A stretch of DNA of 62,000 nucleotides, from contig NZ_JAAXCV010000016.1 of NCBI RefSeq assembly GCF_012911895.1, positions 1-62,000 on the forward strand, given 5' to 3'. Within the stretch, counting starts at the first letter, position 1. Each line of letters starts with the position of its first letter. The notes beneath the pieces were generated by a model. The model searched no databases, was not told where the DNA came from, and saw nothing but the letters and a program-made list of their open reading frames with translations. A program made the position numbers and the translations under genes. This DNA comes from Bacillus sp. RO3 (lineage in GTDB: Bacteria > Bacillota > Bacilli > Bacillales > Bacillaceae_B). This document shows positions 8,367 to 16,229 of this stretch, piece by piece.

Positions 8367-8804
8367 ATGGATGACACAAAGGTAAAAGAGTTAATTGATG
8401 GATTGAATGAGGATTTAGCGAATGAGTATGCTGCAGTAATCCTTTACACAAACTACGCTGCTGTTGTAAGCGGCTTATATCGTCAAATCTTAAAGCCTTT
8501 CTTCGAAGAGGAAATTCCCGATGAACAGGGACACGCTTTATACTTAGCGGAAAAGATCAAAACATTGGGCGGAGAACCAACGACCACTCCTGCTCCCGTT
8601 AAACAAACTGATAACGTAAAAGAAATGCTGGAGGAAGGCCGAAGAGCTGAAGCCGATACAATCGAACGTTATAAGAAGCGCAAGGAGCAGGCAGAAGAAT
8701 TGGGTCTCGTTGAACTGAGCATCAAGCTTGATGATATGATTGCAGACGAAACCCATCACCTTGAAGAATTCGACCGCTTACTAAAAGACCCTTCTTTCAA
8801 CTGA
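8367..8804 (+). CDS. Ferritin-like domain protein
   Basis: A 145-residue, four-helix protein. Helix 1 has NEDLANEYAAVILYTNYA and helix 2 has EEEIPDEQGHALYLAEKI. The later helices have EADTIERYKKRKEQAEE and IADETHHLEEFDRLL. This E-x6-Y and E-x2-H pattern is the diiron ferroxidase arrangement of bacterioferritin/ferritin-like proteins, used for iron storage or oxidative protection. It is shorter than bacterioferritin (about 158). The RBS is GGGTGG before ATG 8367. It is monocistronic, ending at a strong terminator. Confidence 0.85.
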   Translation: MDDTKVKELIDGLNEDLANEYAAVILYTNYAAVVSGLYRQILKPFFEEEIPDEQGHALYLAEKIKTLGGEPTTTPAPVKQTDNVKEMLEEGRRAEADTIERYKKRKEQAEELGLVELSIKLDDMIADETHHLEEFDRLLKDPSFN

Positions 8805-8811
8805 TATCCAC

Positions 8812-8846
8812 CAAAGAAGACCGCTGAATTACAGCGGTCTTCTTTG
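8812..8846. terminator. Bidirectional intrinsic terminator
   Basis: A perfect 15-bp stem CAAAGAAGACCGCTG / CAGCGGTCTTCTTTG lies between the ferritin-like gene and the convergent helicase gene. T-runs are short. Confidence 0.8.
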
Positions 8847-11111
8847 TCAGGTAAAGATCTGATAATCCTTCCATTCTTCAAGGAGTAATGACTGGTATTT
8901 CGGAGACAAATACCGGTCATCCATTAATCTGAGAACTCCCGTGTCCTCCTCTGAACGGATGAGTCTGCCTCCTGATTGAAATACTTTATTCAGGCCTGGG
9001 TATATATAGGCATAGTCGAAGCCATTCATCCCTTGTTTTGTAAAGTAGTCTTTTATTATTTCTTGTTCCCTATTCGGTTGAGGAAGTCCCACCCCTACCA
9101 GAATCACACCTTTTAAACGATCTCCTTTAAGGTCGATACCTTCTGAGAAAATCCCTCCCAAAACGGCAAACCCTATAACAGGCCGCTCTCTGTCAGTCTG
9201 ATATTGAAGAAGGAATTCCTCTCTTGCTTTTTCTTTCATATTCGCCTCCTGCATGATGAACTCAGCGTCGATGGAGTCTTGTACCATCCCCTCAAACGCT
9301 TCCCTCATATAGGTGTAGGATGAGAAGAAAACAAGATAATTCCCCCTATGCTCCGTGATGGTTTCTTCAATGGAACGGGTGATGGAGGGGAGGGTTCGGT
9401 GCCTGTCTTTAAAGCGGGTCGAAATCGGATGAATACCCACCTTCCATTGCCGTCTGTCAAATGGTGAAGGAATCAGAAAGCGGTAATCCACTTCACTTCC
9501 CCCTAACTGCTGAAAATAATAAGAAAATGGATGAAGGGTGGCTGAGAAAAATACTGTAGACCGAAAAGGTTTCGTCGTTTGTTTGATGAAGGTTGAAGGA
9601 TCCATGCAGAACAGTTTCACTTCTACTTCATGAGAGCTCTTTGTCACCACGAATCGATGCTCATTAGAAAACAGATGGGCAATCCTGACAAAGCTTAACG
9701 CGTCGAAGTACAATTGAAGAAAACCGTCATTCATATCCCCGTCTGTTTTCAAGCATTTTTCAGCTTCCTCCACAAACCGCTCCACTGCATCGATTAACTC
9801 AGCATCCAGTTCAATCTGTACGTCATCCACTTGTTTTTTCAAACGAAGAAATTCTTTATTAACTGCGACGATGCTTTTCTTTAAAGCTGCATGTTCTGGA
9901 TACATTTTTTTGATTTCTAAAAAAGAGGATTTATTCAGGGTGGCTGAATACATTTCCCTTCCCCTTCCCACAAGGTTATGTGCTTCGTCAATGAGGAGAA
10001 CCGTCTTTTTCTTACTGTCATCGCTCATCCTTTTCAACGAAACCTTCGGGTCGAAGATATAGTTATAATCACAGATGACACCGTCTACTAAATAGGAAAG
10101 GTCAATTGAAAATTCGAAGGGACATACTTGATGCTTCCTGGCATATGTTTCGACAATGGGACGTGTCATGGTGGTCTCATGGGTGATGATATCTATGATT
10201 GCGCCGTTGATCCGATCATAGTAGCCATTGGCGAATTCGCAATATTCTTTTTGACAGATCGTCTCTTCCTTAAAGCAGATTTTATCTTTTGCCGTAAGAG
10301 TGATGGTTCGTTGCTTCAATCCCCCCTTTTCTAAAAGAAGGATCGCTTCCTCTGCCACTGTACGTGTAATCGTTTTGGCTGTTACATAAAACCACTTTGT
10401 ATTTTCTTCCTCCATGGCTTTGATCGTGGGAAACAAGGTTGAAATCGTCTTCCCCGTTCCCGTCGGGGCATTCGCATACAACGTTTTCGATTCCCCGATG
10501 GTTTTATAGACGGCACCAGCGAGGTTTTTCTGTCCTTTTCGATAGGATTGGTAAGGAAATGTCAAGGCCGGGATACTCTCTATCCGTTGTTGCTGGTTGG
10601 TAAGTAAGAGGGAAGCAAAGGGAGTATACGCTGACAGGGTCTCATCAACGATGTGCTCAAGCTCTTCTATTGTGTATGTCCGTATGAATGACTTTGTTAT
10701 CTCAGATTCAACCTCTATGTACGTGAGCTGCACACTTATATGGGGCAGGTCCTTTGCTTTGGCTGCAAGGTAAGCATAGCATTCCCCTTGAGCCCAATGG
10801 ACACGGGATCCTTCCTCGATATGATCTATGCTTCTGGCTGTAGACTTGATTTCTTCCACGATGACTTGTCCGTCTTCATAATGAATCCCGTCACATCTGC
10901 CTTCCATTTGATAGATTATGCCTTCAACACTTCTTTCCCCTTTAAGGAATACCTCTTTCTCATCGCCTTCCTTGTACTCTTTCTGAAGCTTTTGATGAAG
11001 CTTTGTTCCGGTGGACATAGAGGTACGGGCCTGAAATCTGACATCTATGCTTCCTTCTTTATACACGAACTCCACTAACTCTCTGATCGAAATCCTGACG
11101 GTTATTTCCAC
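8847..11111 (-). CDS. PD-(D/E)XK nuclease-like / XPD-DinG-type Fe-S helicase fusion
   Basis: A 754-residue protein joining two modules. Residues about 1-160 carry a PD-(D/E)XK-like nuclease pattern (GRCDGI, then VEEIKST: D74, E87, K89; a downstream WAQGECYAYL helix). The rest is a superfamily 2 XPD/DinG-like DNA helicase: Walker A APTGTGKT (about 215-222), four cysteines C279, C286, C291 and C330 placed to hold a 4Fe-4S cluster, DEAH box (about 375-378), and motif VI QSGGRLIRSEED near the end. Members unwind DNA in repair or recombination. The nuclease module could be recombinogenic or a DNA-binding remnant. GTG 11111 is chosen because GAGGTG precedes it at good spacing. ATG 11150 has no good RBS. 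Confidence 0.88.
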   Translation of the reverse strand: MEITVRISIRELVEFVYKEGSIDVRFQARTSMSTGTKLHQKLQKEYKEGDEKEVFLKGERSVEGIIYQMEGRCDGIHYEDGQVIVEEIKSTARSIDHIEEGSRVHWAQGECYAYLAAKAKDLPHISVQLTYIEVESEITKSFIRTYTIEELEHIVDETLSAYTPFASLLLTNQQQRIESIPALTFPYQSYRKGQKNLAGAVYKTIGESKTLYANAPTGTGKTISTLFPTIKAMEEENTKWFYVTAKTITRTVAEEAILLLEKGGLKQRTITLTAKDKICFKEETICQKEYCEFANGYYDRINGAIIDIITHETTMTRPIVETYARKHQVCPFEFSIDLSYLVDGVICDYNYIFDPKVSLKRMSDDSKKKTVLLIDEAHNLVGRGREMYSATLNKSSFLEIKKMYPEHAALKKSIVAVNKEFLRLKKQVDDVQIELDAELIDAVERFVEEAEKCLKTDGDMNDGFLQLYFDALSFVRIAHLFSNEHRFVVTKSSHEVEVKLFCMDPSTFIKQTTKPFRSTVFFSATLHPFSYYFQQLGGSEVDYRFLIPSPFDRRQWKVGIHPISTRFKDRHRTLPSITRSIEETITEHRGNYLVFFSSYTYMREAFEGMVQDSIDAEFIMQEANMKEKAREEFLLQYQTDRERPVIGFAVLGGIFSEGIDLKGDRLKGVILVGVGLPQPNREQEIIKDYFTKQGMNGFDYAYIYPGLNKVFQSGGRLIRSEEDTGVLRLMDDRYLSPKYQSLLLEEWKDYQIFT

Positions 11112-11210
11112 TACCTTTTTCACCTCGGGCTTTCTCAAACAATTTATCATTCTAACTTTTCCATACGAACATATATATTAGACAAGCTTCTTTGAACGGA
11201 GGATTCGGTG

Positions 11211-11810
11211 ATGAAAGCAAGATTCATCTTTTACTGTATTGGATTACTGACCTTATCATTGGGTGTTTCCCTGATCATAAAGGGAGACTTGGGAGCGGCT
11301 CCCTGGGACGCCCTTGCCGTAGGGGAATCTGTCTTGCTCCAGCTCTCAATCGGCACCTGTATTTTCATCAATGGATGCATTCTCATCTTTATAAACGCAT
11401 TATTATTAAAAGAGTCCATTCAATGGTTAGCGGCCCTGTCGATCTTTGTCATCGGGATGATGGTTGATTACTGGATCTCCATCGGTCTTACTTCTCTTGA
11501 ACCGGAAGGATTTTTACAGCAGTTGTCTCTAGTATTGACAGGGATCCTGCTACTCGGGATCGGAATTTCGATTTATCTTCAAGCTAAACTTCCTTCAAGC
11601 CCGATGGATACTTTCATGGTGGCGATCCACCGAAGATTCGGTTTGAATTTACGCAATGCCCGTTTATTGAATGAAGCCATCGCCATCACATTAGCCATGG
11701 TGGTTCATGGTGCAGTCGGGATTGGAACGGTCATAGTTGCGTGTACCCTCGGTTTTATCATTCATATCTTCTATCCTATCATGGAACGTATGTACGGGAA
11801 ATGGAGCTGA
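11211..11810 (+). CDS. YczE/YyaS/YitT-family membrane protein
   Basis: A 199-residue protein with about five hydrophobic segments. It has the YczE-type features: N-terminal GLLTLSLGVSLIIKGDLGAAPWDAL, a repeat of this pattern in the second half (GIGISIYLQAKLPSSPMDTFMVAI), and a basic loop between. The duplicated GxG-pxD layout suggests two inverted or repeated units. The role is unknown. YczE of B. subtilis influences surfactin and bacillaene production. ATG 11211 has GGAGG eight bases upstream. It is divergent from the helicase gene. Confidence 0.82.
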   Translation: MKARFIFYCIGLLTLSLGVSLIIKGDLGAAPWDALAVGESVLLQLSIGTCIFINGCILIFINALLLKESIQWLAALSIFVIGMMVDYWISIGLTSLEPEGFLQQLSLVLTGILLLGIGISIYLQAKLPSSPMDTFMVAIHRRFGLNLRNARLLNEAIAITLAMVVHGAVGIGTVIVACTLGFIIHIFYPIMERMYGKWS

Positions 11811-11829
11811 GGTATTTTATGCTCAATAA

Positions 11830-11858
11830 AAAAAACACTTAGTTCTCCCCTAAGCGTT
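11830..11858 (-). terminator. Intrinsic terminator of the sensor kinase gene
   Basis: Read on the minus strand, AACGCTTAG pairs with CTAAGTGTT and is followed by eight T. The stem overlaps the kinase stop codon. Confidence 0.8.
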
Positions 11859-13160
11859 CAGATTATTTATATATGTGTTATCTAGATTCGAATCAACCCT
11901 TGCCACTTTTTCACTGTTCAATGGAAGATCAATTGTAACGATTGTGCCTTTATTCACCATGCTCGAAAAATGGATATGCCCCCCCATCGCTTCTATGATG
12001 CGAAGGGAAACAGAAGTACCTAAGCCAGTACCTTGATCTTTTGTTGAAAAAAATAACGTTCCCAACCTGTTGATTTGCTCCTTGGTCATCCCTTTTCCTG
12101 TGTCTTCCACCGTAATGATCGCCTGGGACCCGGTGACTCTTAGATGCACGTCTACTTTCCCCTGGGGCGGAGTTGCTTCAATGGCATTCTTGATAATATT
12201 GACGAAAGCCTGCTTTAGTTTATTCCGGTCGGTTAACATGAATCCATCAACCTTGAGGTCCGCTTCAAGGGATACACCGTCTTTGAGTGCATATGCATTC
12301 AAAAGAATCGTAACATCCGAGAGAACTTCTTTCACATTTACTTTCTCCACCTTTTCGAACTCCGGCTTGGCAAAATTCAAGTAATCATTGATAATTTCTT
12401 CGGCCCTGCCTAATTCGCTTAACACAATCTTCAAATATTCTTCATGATCTCCTTTGACTTGTTTTTTCATCAATTGGAGGAATCCTTTGACGACGGTAAG
12501 CGGATTTCGAACTTCATGGGCAATGGATGCAGCAAGTTCTCCAAGTGTATTGAGCTTTTCTGATTTCAATATTTCTTCCCGAAGCAACTTCTTCTCAATC
12601 ATCCACTCATTTAATTGAGCAGCGAGTCCTACTCCCAACACTTGAATGCCACCAAATATCAGGACGTATATGCCCATCTCCTGATTACCTGAAACAGGAA
12701 TTCCTGAAATGAAGGCAAACGAAAGCAGGATTACCAACATGACCAACGCCGGCCAAAATCCAAGTAAAACGGCAAACGTCACCCGTTTACGAGGAGGAAA
12801 AGTCCAGAAGCGGTTTGAAATGAGGAATGGCAGAATCCCAGCTGAAAACACACTAAAAAACCCGAAAATAAGGGCATCCCCCCCATTAATGATACGGGCG
12901 GCAAGAATAAAGATCACCACGATGATCCCTGCTTTTCTTCCTCCATATAACATAGAAAGGACCAATGGTATGTATCGGAAATCCCAATATAACCCGAAGC
13001 TTTCATAAGCAAAAATCAAACACATAAATGCAGCTGTTCCATGCAATACACCTATTAATGTTTGAGACTTCCCTAACTTATGATTCTCAAGGAGGGATGT
13101 TTGAATAAGGACAGGAGCCAATATAATCAGCACATGCAATAATAACTTCTCGATAATCAT
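11850..13160 (-). CDS. Membrane sensor histidine kinase, KinB-like
   Basis: A 436-residue kinase. The first about 190 residues hold six or so transmembrane segments like the 5TM-LYT sensor of LytS/KinB-type proteins, with no large extracellular loop. Then comes an HisKA domain with the phosphorylated histidine in SIAHEVRNPL, and an HATPase domain with N box (NIIKNAIEATP), G1 (DTGKGM) and G2 (GTGLGTSV). It could feed the sporulation phosphorelay, as KinB does, since no response regulator is adjacent. This is inference. ATG 13160 is chosen for GGGAG eight bases upstream. A TTG five codons earlier is unlikely. A terminator overlaps the 3' end. Confidence 0.88.
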   Translation of the reverse strand: MIIEKLLLHVLIILAPVLIQTSLLENHKLGKSQTLIGVLHGTAAFMCLIFAYESFGLYWDFRYIPLVLSMLYGGRKAGIIVVIFILAARIINGGDALIFGFFSVFSAGILPFLISNRFWTFPPRKRVTFAVLLGFWPALVMLVILLSFAFISGIPVSGNQEMGIYVLIFGGIQVLGVGLAAQLNEWMIEKKLLREEILKSEKLNTLGELAASIAHEVRNPLTVVKGFLQLMKKQVKGDHEEYLKIVLSELGRAEEIINDYLNFAKPEFEKVEKVNVKEVLSDVTILLNAYALKDGVSLEADLKVDGFMLTDRNKLKQAFVNIIKNAIEATPPQGKVDVHLRVTGSQAIITVEDTGKGMTKEQINRLGTLFFSTKDQGTGLGTSVSLRIIEAMGGHIHFSSMVNKGTIVTIDLPLNSEKVARVDSNLDNTYINNLNA

Positions 13161-13249
13161 CGATATGTCTCCCAAAAATAAGTATTACTTTACTCTTACG
13201 ACATCTTTCTCGAAAATCCTCTATTATTCCGCGTAAAATCTGAAGAAAT

Positions 13250-13293
13250 GCCAAAAAAAGGACAAACCTCGACTCTTTCATCCAGGTTTGTCC
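13250..13293 (-). terminator. Intrinsic terminator of the HTH/F1-beta-like gene
   Basis: On the minus strand GGACAAACCT pairs with AGGTTTGTCC across a 14-nt loop and is followed by TTTTTTT. Confidence 0.82.
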
Positions 13294-13306
13294 CTCAAAG
13301 TGGGTG

Positions 13307-14356
13307 TTAGTTCAATTTACCTTTGTAGGTTAGTTCTTTTGGTTCTAGGTGGTTGCAATTTCCCTGAAGTATGCTGTGGATGTCATGGATGGTTTGTTGA
13401 ATGTGAACGGTCTGTCCTTTTGTTTTTGTAAATTCTTCAGCCACATAGAATGGCTGGCTCAAGTATGCCTCCAAGCGCTCACCTATCTGAAACAGGTCAA
13501 GATCTGCTTCAGGAATTTTATCCTTGCCGATTGTATTCATGAGGACGCGGATTTCTTTGTACCGTCTCAAGAGTCTCTTAGCCTTCTTATAGGTGTCCGT
13601 ATGGTTTGCATCAAGGGCATCATCTTCAAGTAATATCGATGTGGACTGAACTGGGTGGATGGCAGGATAAATGCCCCGGGTCGCCAGATCAATATCGAAA
13701 TAGCATAAGGTGTCGAGGGGACCGAACGGATCGTCTTCATCTACAGCTTCTCCACTGTGATCAAATAAGATGGTCGTCATTTCAGGGAATTGCTCGGCTT
13801 CAAACTTTTCCCTTAATTCGAACAAGTCTCCTGAAAGAATAAAAGAGCGGTCAATATATAGTAGGATATTCTCTTTGTTCTCCACAAGTGAAACCTCAGC
13901 AAAGGCTTCGTCAATCGTATGACATTCCACATCAACAAAGCCTTTAAGATCATTAATTCCCGGGTAGGTTTTATCCGGCGTTAACAGTATTGAACTGAAG
14001 CCTTTTTCTTTTAATACGTTCGTCATTTCCGCCAGTAAAACAAACTGACCGACCTGAGACCTCGCGACGAACCCATTGGTGCCGCCTTGAACGATCGGTG
14101 CAAACATGTCAAGCGATTTAATCCCCGTTTCAATCATGGTTAATTTCCCTCCTTGAATAATTAATTCGTCCAGAGTGCAGTTTGCTAAGTTTGCTAACGT
14201 GACCAGGGTCTTTACCTCGGCACGCCCTACAGAAATTTTCCCCGTACATAGATTAGATACTGTTGCGGGCCTTAATCCCACAGTTTTGGCCGCCGAGGTT
14301 AAATGAGGTACACGCCGGCGAAGCAATGAAACATTTAACCTTATATTCTCTTTCAT
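13307..14356 (-). CDS. DNA-binding protein: XRE-like HTH fused to degenerate F1-ATPase beta-like domain
   Basis: A 349-residue protein. Residues about 15-70 form an XRE-like helix-turn-helix (TSAAKTVGLRPATVSNLCTG, ending CTLDELI). From about 73 onward it follows the ATP synthase beta subunit: IETGIKSLDMFAPIVQGG at the entry to the P-loop region, LLYIDRSF at Walker B, GIYPAIHPVQSTS, YKEIRVLMNTIGKD, and FLSQPFYVAEEFT-like (YLSQPFYVAEEFT). The P-loop (equivalent to GGAGVGKT) reads ARSQVGQF (98-105), so Lys and Thr are replaced by Q104 and F105 and hydrolysis is unlikely. The N-terminal beta barrel of beta is missing. It may bind nucleotide or form rings, but this is inference. A strong RBS AAGGAGGGG precedes ATG 14356, and four operator-like boxes lie upstream, so autoregulation is likely. 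Confidence 0.85.
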   Translation of the reverse strand: MKENIRLNVSLLRRRVPHLTSAAKTVGLRPATVSNLCTGKISVGRAEVKTLVTLANLANCTLDELIIQGGKLTMIETGIKSLDMFAPIVQGGTNGFVARSQVGQFVLLAEMTNVLKEKGFSSILLTPDKTYPGINDLKGFVDVECHTIDEAFAEVSLVENKENILLYIDRSFILSGDLFELREKFEAEQFPEMTTILFDHSGEAVDEDDPFGPLDTLCYFDIDLATRGIYPAIHPVQSTSILLEDDALDANHTDTYKKAKRLLRRYKEIRVLMNTIGKDKIPEADLDLFQIGERLEAYLSQPFYVAEEFTKTKGQTVHIQQTIHDIHSILQGNCNHLEPKELTYKGKLN

Positions 14357-14691
14357 GGTAAATATCCCCTCCTTACTTTATAGAGTAATTCATTTTACTT
14401 TAAAACGCAATATATTTTGTGCTTTAAAACGTAATTTTTTTACTCTAAAAAGTAATGATATTCCAAACTCTTTTTTGCAAATGCTGTTTATTTGCCTCTA
14501 TCATGCTTACCATTAGCTGGTGCGGTCAACCGATTCCATTCACCATCCGGCATTTTTTATACAGGAGTAAGCGGATGCCTACAAATGACGGTTCAATATA
14601 GGTCCTGATTTCCATAATTTGTTGTCCTAAATAGACAAGGTCCTACCTATAATAGTAAAAAAATATCTTTCTCATAAAAGGATGACAATTC
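14357..14691. other. 335-bp intergenic region between the HTH/F1-beta-like gene and the GDPD gene
   Basis: The left part (14373-14455) holds four operator-like boxes. In the right part TATAAT at 14648-14653 could be the -10 of the glycerophosphodiesterase gene. The TTGTCC at 14622 is 20 bp away, which is a long spacer. Confidence 0.6.
14373..14455. promoter_or_regulatory. Array of four TTACTYTAWAAMGTAA-like boxes
   Basis: 16-bp boxes lie at 14373-14388 (TTACTTTATAGAGTAA), 14395-14410 (TTACTTTAAAACGCAA), 14419-14434 (GTGCTTTAAAACGTAA) and 14440-14455 (TTACTCTAAAAAGTAA). They are near-palindromic and start 22, 24 and 21 bp apart, about two DNA turns. The first overlaps the leader next to the Shine-Dalgarno site of the HTH/F1-beta-like gene. 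This looks like a cooperative operator array for that protein. Confidence 0.65.
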
Positions 14692-15645
14692 ATGAAACAT
14701 GCGAATCTCGAACGATCTAACCCTTCTAAAAAACGGCAGATTAAAATCCTCACCTCGGTCATCGCTTCCTTTATGTTGTTTTCTATCTTTGTTTACTGGC
14801 TGCCTGTAAGGAAAGTGGACCCTCCTCCTTTCTTACATAAAGAGGCTGACCTCCCCCTTGTGATTGCCCACCAGGGAGGAAAGCACCTTGCGCCCGGAAA
14901 CACCATCGAAGCATTTCAAAATGCCGTTGATTTAGGAGTCGACGTGATTGAAACGGATATACATATTACAAAGGACGGCCATTTAGTTACCATCCATGAT
15001 CCCACCGTCGATGCCACAACTGACGGCAGTGGATATGTAAAAGATTACACGCTACCGGAGCTTCAGCGGCTCGACGCCGGTTTTACATTCCAGGACCTGG
15101 ATGGGGAATACTCGTACCGGGGGAAAAATGTGTATATCCCTACTCTAGAAGAAGTGTTTCAACGTTTCCCGGATATGCGGGTGAACATAGAAATCAAAGA
15201 TGACAACCCAGGGAACAGGATGGATGAAATTGTACAGAAATTAATGAATCTCATTGCGGAATATGATATGGAAGAAAAAGTCCTCATCGCTTCATTTGAT
15301 CAGGATATCATCGCTCGATTTGAAAGCTATTCAGATGGGAAAGTAGCGACCCAAGGAGGGAAACAAGAAGCCCAAAAATTTGTCCACCTTCATAAGCTGT
15401 TCTTAAGAAATCTATACGAAACGAAAGTCGATGCTTTTCAACTTCCCCTTCAGGAAGGAGATATCGACTTAACTGATCCCAATCTCATCAAGGAGGCTCA
15501 CCGGAAAGGTCTTCATATCCACTACTGGACGATTAATGACAAAGAAACCATGGAAGAGCTCGTCAAGAAAGGGGCAGACGGCATCATCACGGATCGTCCT
15601 GATATATTATTGGAAGTCCTTCATAAAGGGAAAGGCCCCTTTTGA
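14692..15645 (+). CDS. Membrane-anchored glycerophosphodiester phosphodiesterase
   Basis: A 317-residue protein with one N-terminal membrane segment (residues about 20-40) and an extracellular GDPD TIM-barrel. Motifs are IAHQGGKHLAPGNTIEAF (catalytic His near 60), VIETDIHITKDGHLVTIHDPTVDATT (E/D/H metal and catalytic residues), NIEIKDD and the C-terminal HYWTINDKETM and GADGIITDRPD. It hydrolyses glycerophosphodiesters to glycerol-3-phosphate and alcohol, in lipid or teichoic acid turnover. It resembles B. subtilis YqiK/GlpQ-like enzymes. The RBS is AAAAGGATG before ATG 14692. It is divergent from the HTH/F1-beta-like gene. Confidence 0.9.
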   Translation: MKHANLERSNPSKKRQIKILTSVIASFMLFSIFVYWLPVRKVDPPPFLHKEADLPLVIAHQGGKHLAPGNTIEAFQNAVDLGVDVIETDIHITKDGHLVTIHDPTVDATTDGSGYVKDYTLPELQRLDAGFTFQDLDGEYSYRGKNVYIPTLEEVFQRFPDMRVNIEIKDDNPGNRMDEIVQKLMNLIAEYDMEEKVLIASFDQDIIARFESYSDGKVATQGGKQEAQKFVHLHKLFLRNLYETKVDAFQLPLQEGDIDLTDPNLIKEAHRKGLHIHYWTINDKETMEELVKKGADGIITDRPDILLEVLHKGKGPF

Positions 15646-15778
15646 ACACCCCATAAAGATTAAACCCTATTGTTCAACAAAAAAATTACAAATATAATGG
15701 TATTTATCATACTATTGACCTATATATGTATTTGTCAATGTCTGTTACGCTTAACGTAAGTCAAATGACGAAAGAAGA

Positions 15779-16111
15779 ATGAATATGACAGTAAATGTAT
15801 TTTTAGACGATTACCGCCACTGTCCACAAGGGTACATTCTCGCGAAAGACATCGATGAATGTATTGACCTTCTTCTCAATTTTTCTATCGCTCATCTTTC
15901 ATTGGATCATGACTTAGAAAGCAAGACCCGTAATGGATTAATGCTGGTACATTATATGGTAGAGAAACAGCTGTTTGCAGAACGGATCACGATTCATTCA
16001 GCCAACTCTGTTGCAGGAAAAAAAATGTTCAATTATTTAAAAGAGGCTCAGAATGAATGCAAAATGCCTCAGTCAATCAAAATTTTATTACGGCCTTTAC
16101 CTCTAAGATGA
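15779..16111 (+). CDS. Cyclic-phosphate processing receiver-like domain protein
   Basis: A 110-residue stand-alone receiver-like domain. The start VNVFLDDYRHCPQGY has an acidic pair like the phosphoacceptor region of receivers. Then comes IAHLSLDHDLESKTRNGLMLVHYM and ITIHSANSVAGKKMF. The DHDL and HSAN motifs are the signature of the cREC family predicted to process cyclic phosphates or nucleic-acid ends. The role is predicted only. Downstream is a terminator. An alternative start is ATG 15785. Confidence 0.7.
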   Translation: MNMTVNVFLDDYRHCPQGYILAKDIDECIDLLLNFSIAHLSLDHDLESKTRNGLMLVHYMVEKQLFAERITIHSANSVAGKKMFNYLKEAQNECKMPQSIKILLRPLPLR

Positions 16112-16122
16112 GTTATCATATA

Positions 16123-16158
16123 AAAAAAGAACTGTTCCTCGAGCAGTTCTTTTTTTGT
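16123..16158 (+). terminator. Intrinsic terminator
   Basis: AAAAAAAGAACTG pairs with CAGTTCTTTTTTT around CCTCGAG. It ends the cREC-like gene. Confidence 0.85.
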
Positions 16159-16229
16159 CCTTTATTTTTAATTGGTTTTTTCTTACTTTATAATGATAGG
16201 AAGAGCATGTTGAAAAAGAGGGTTGAATC

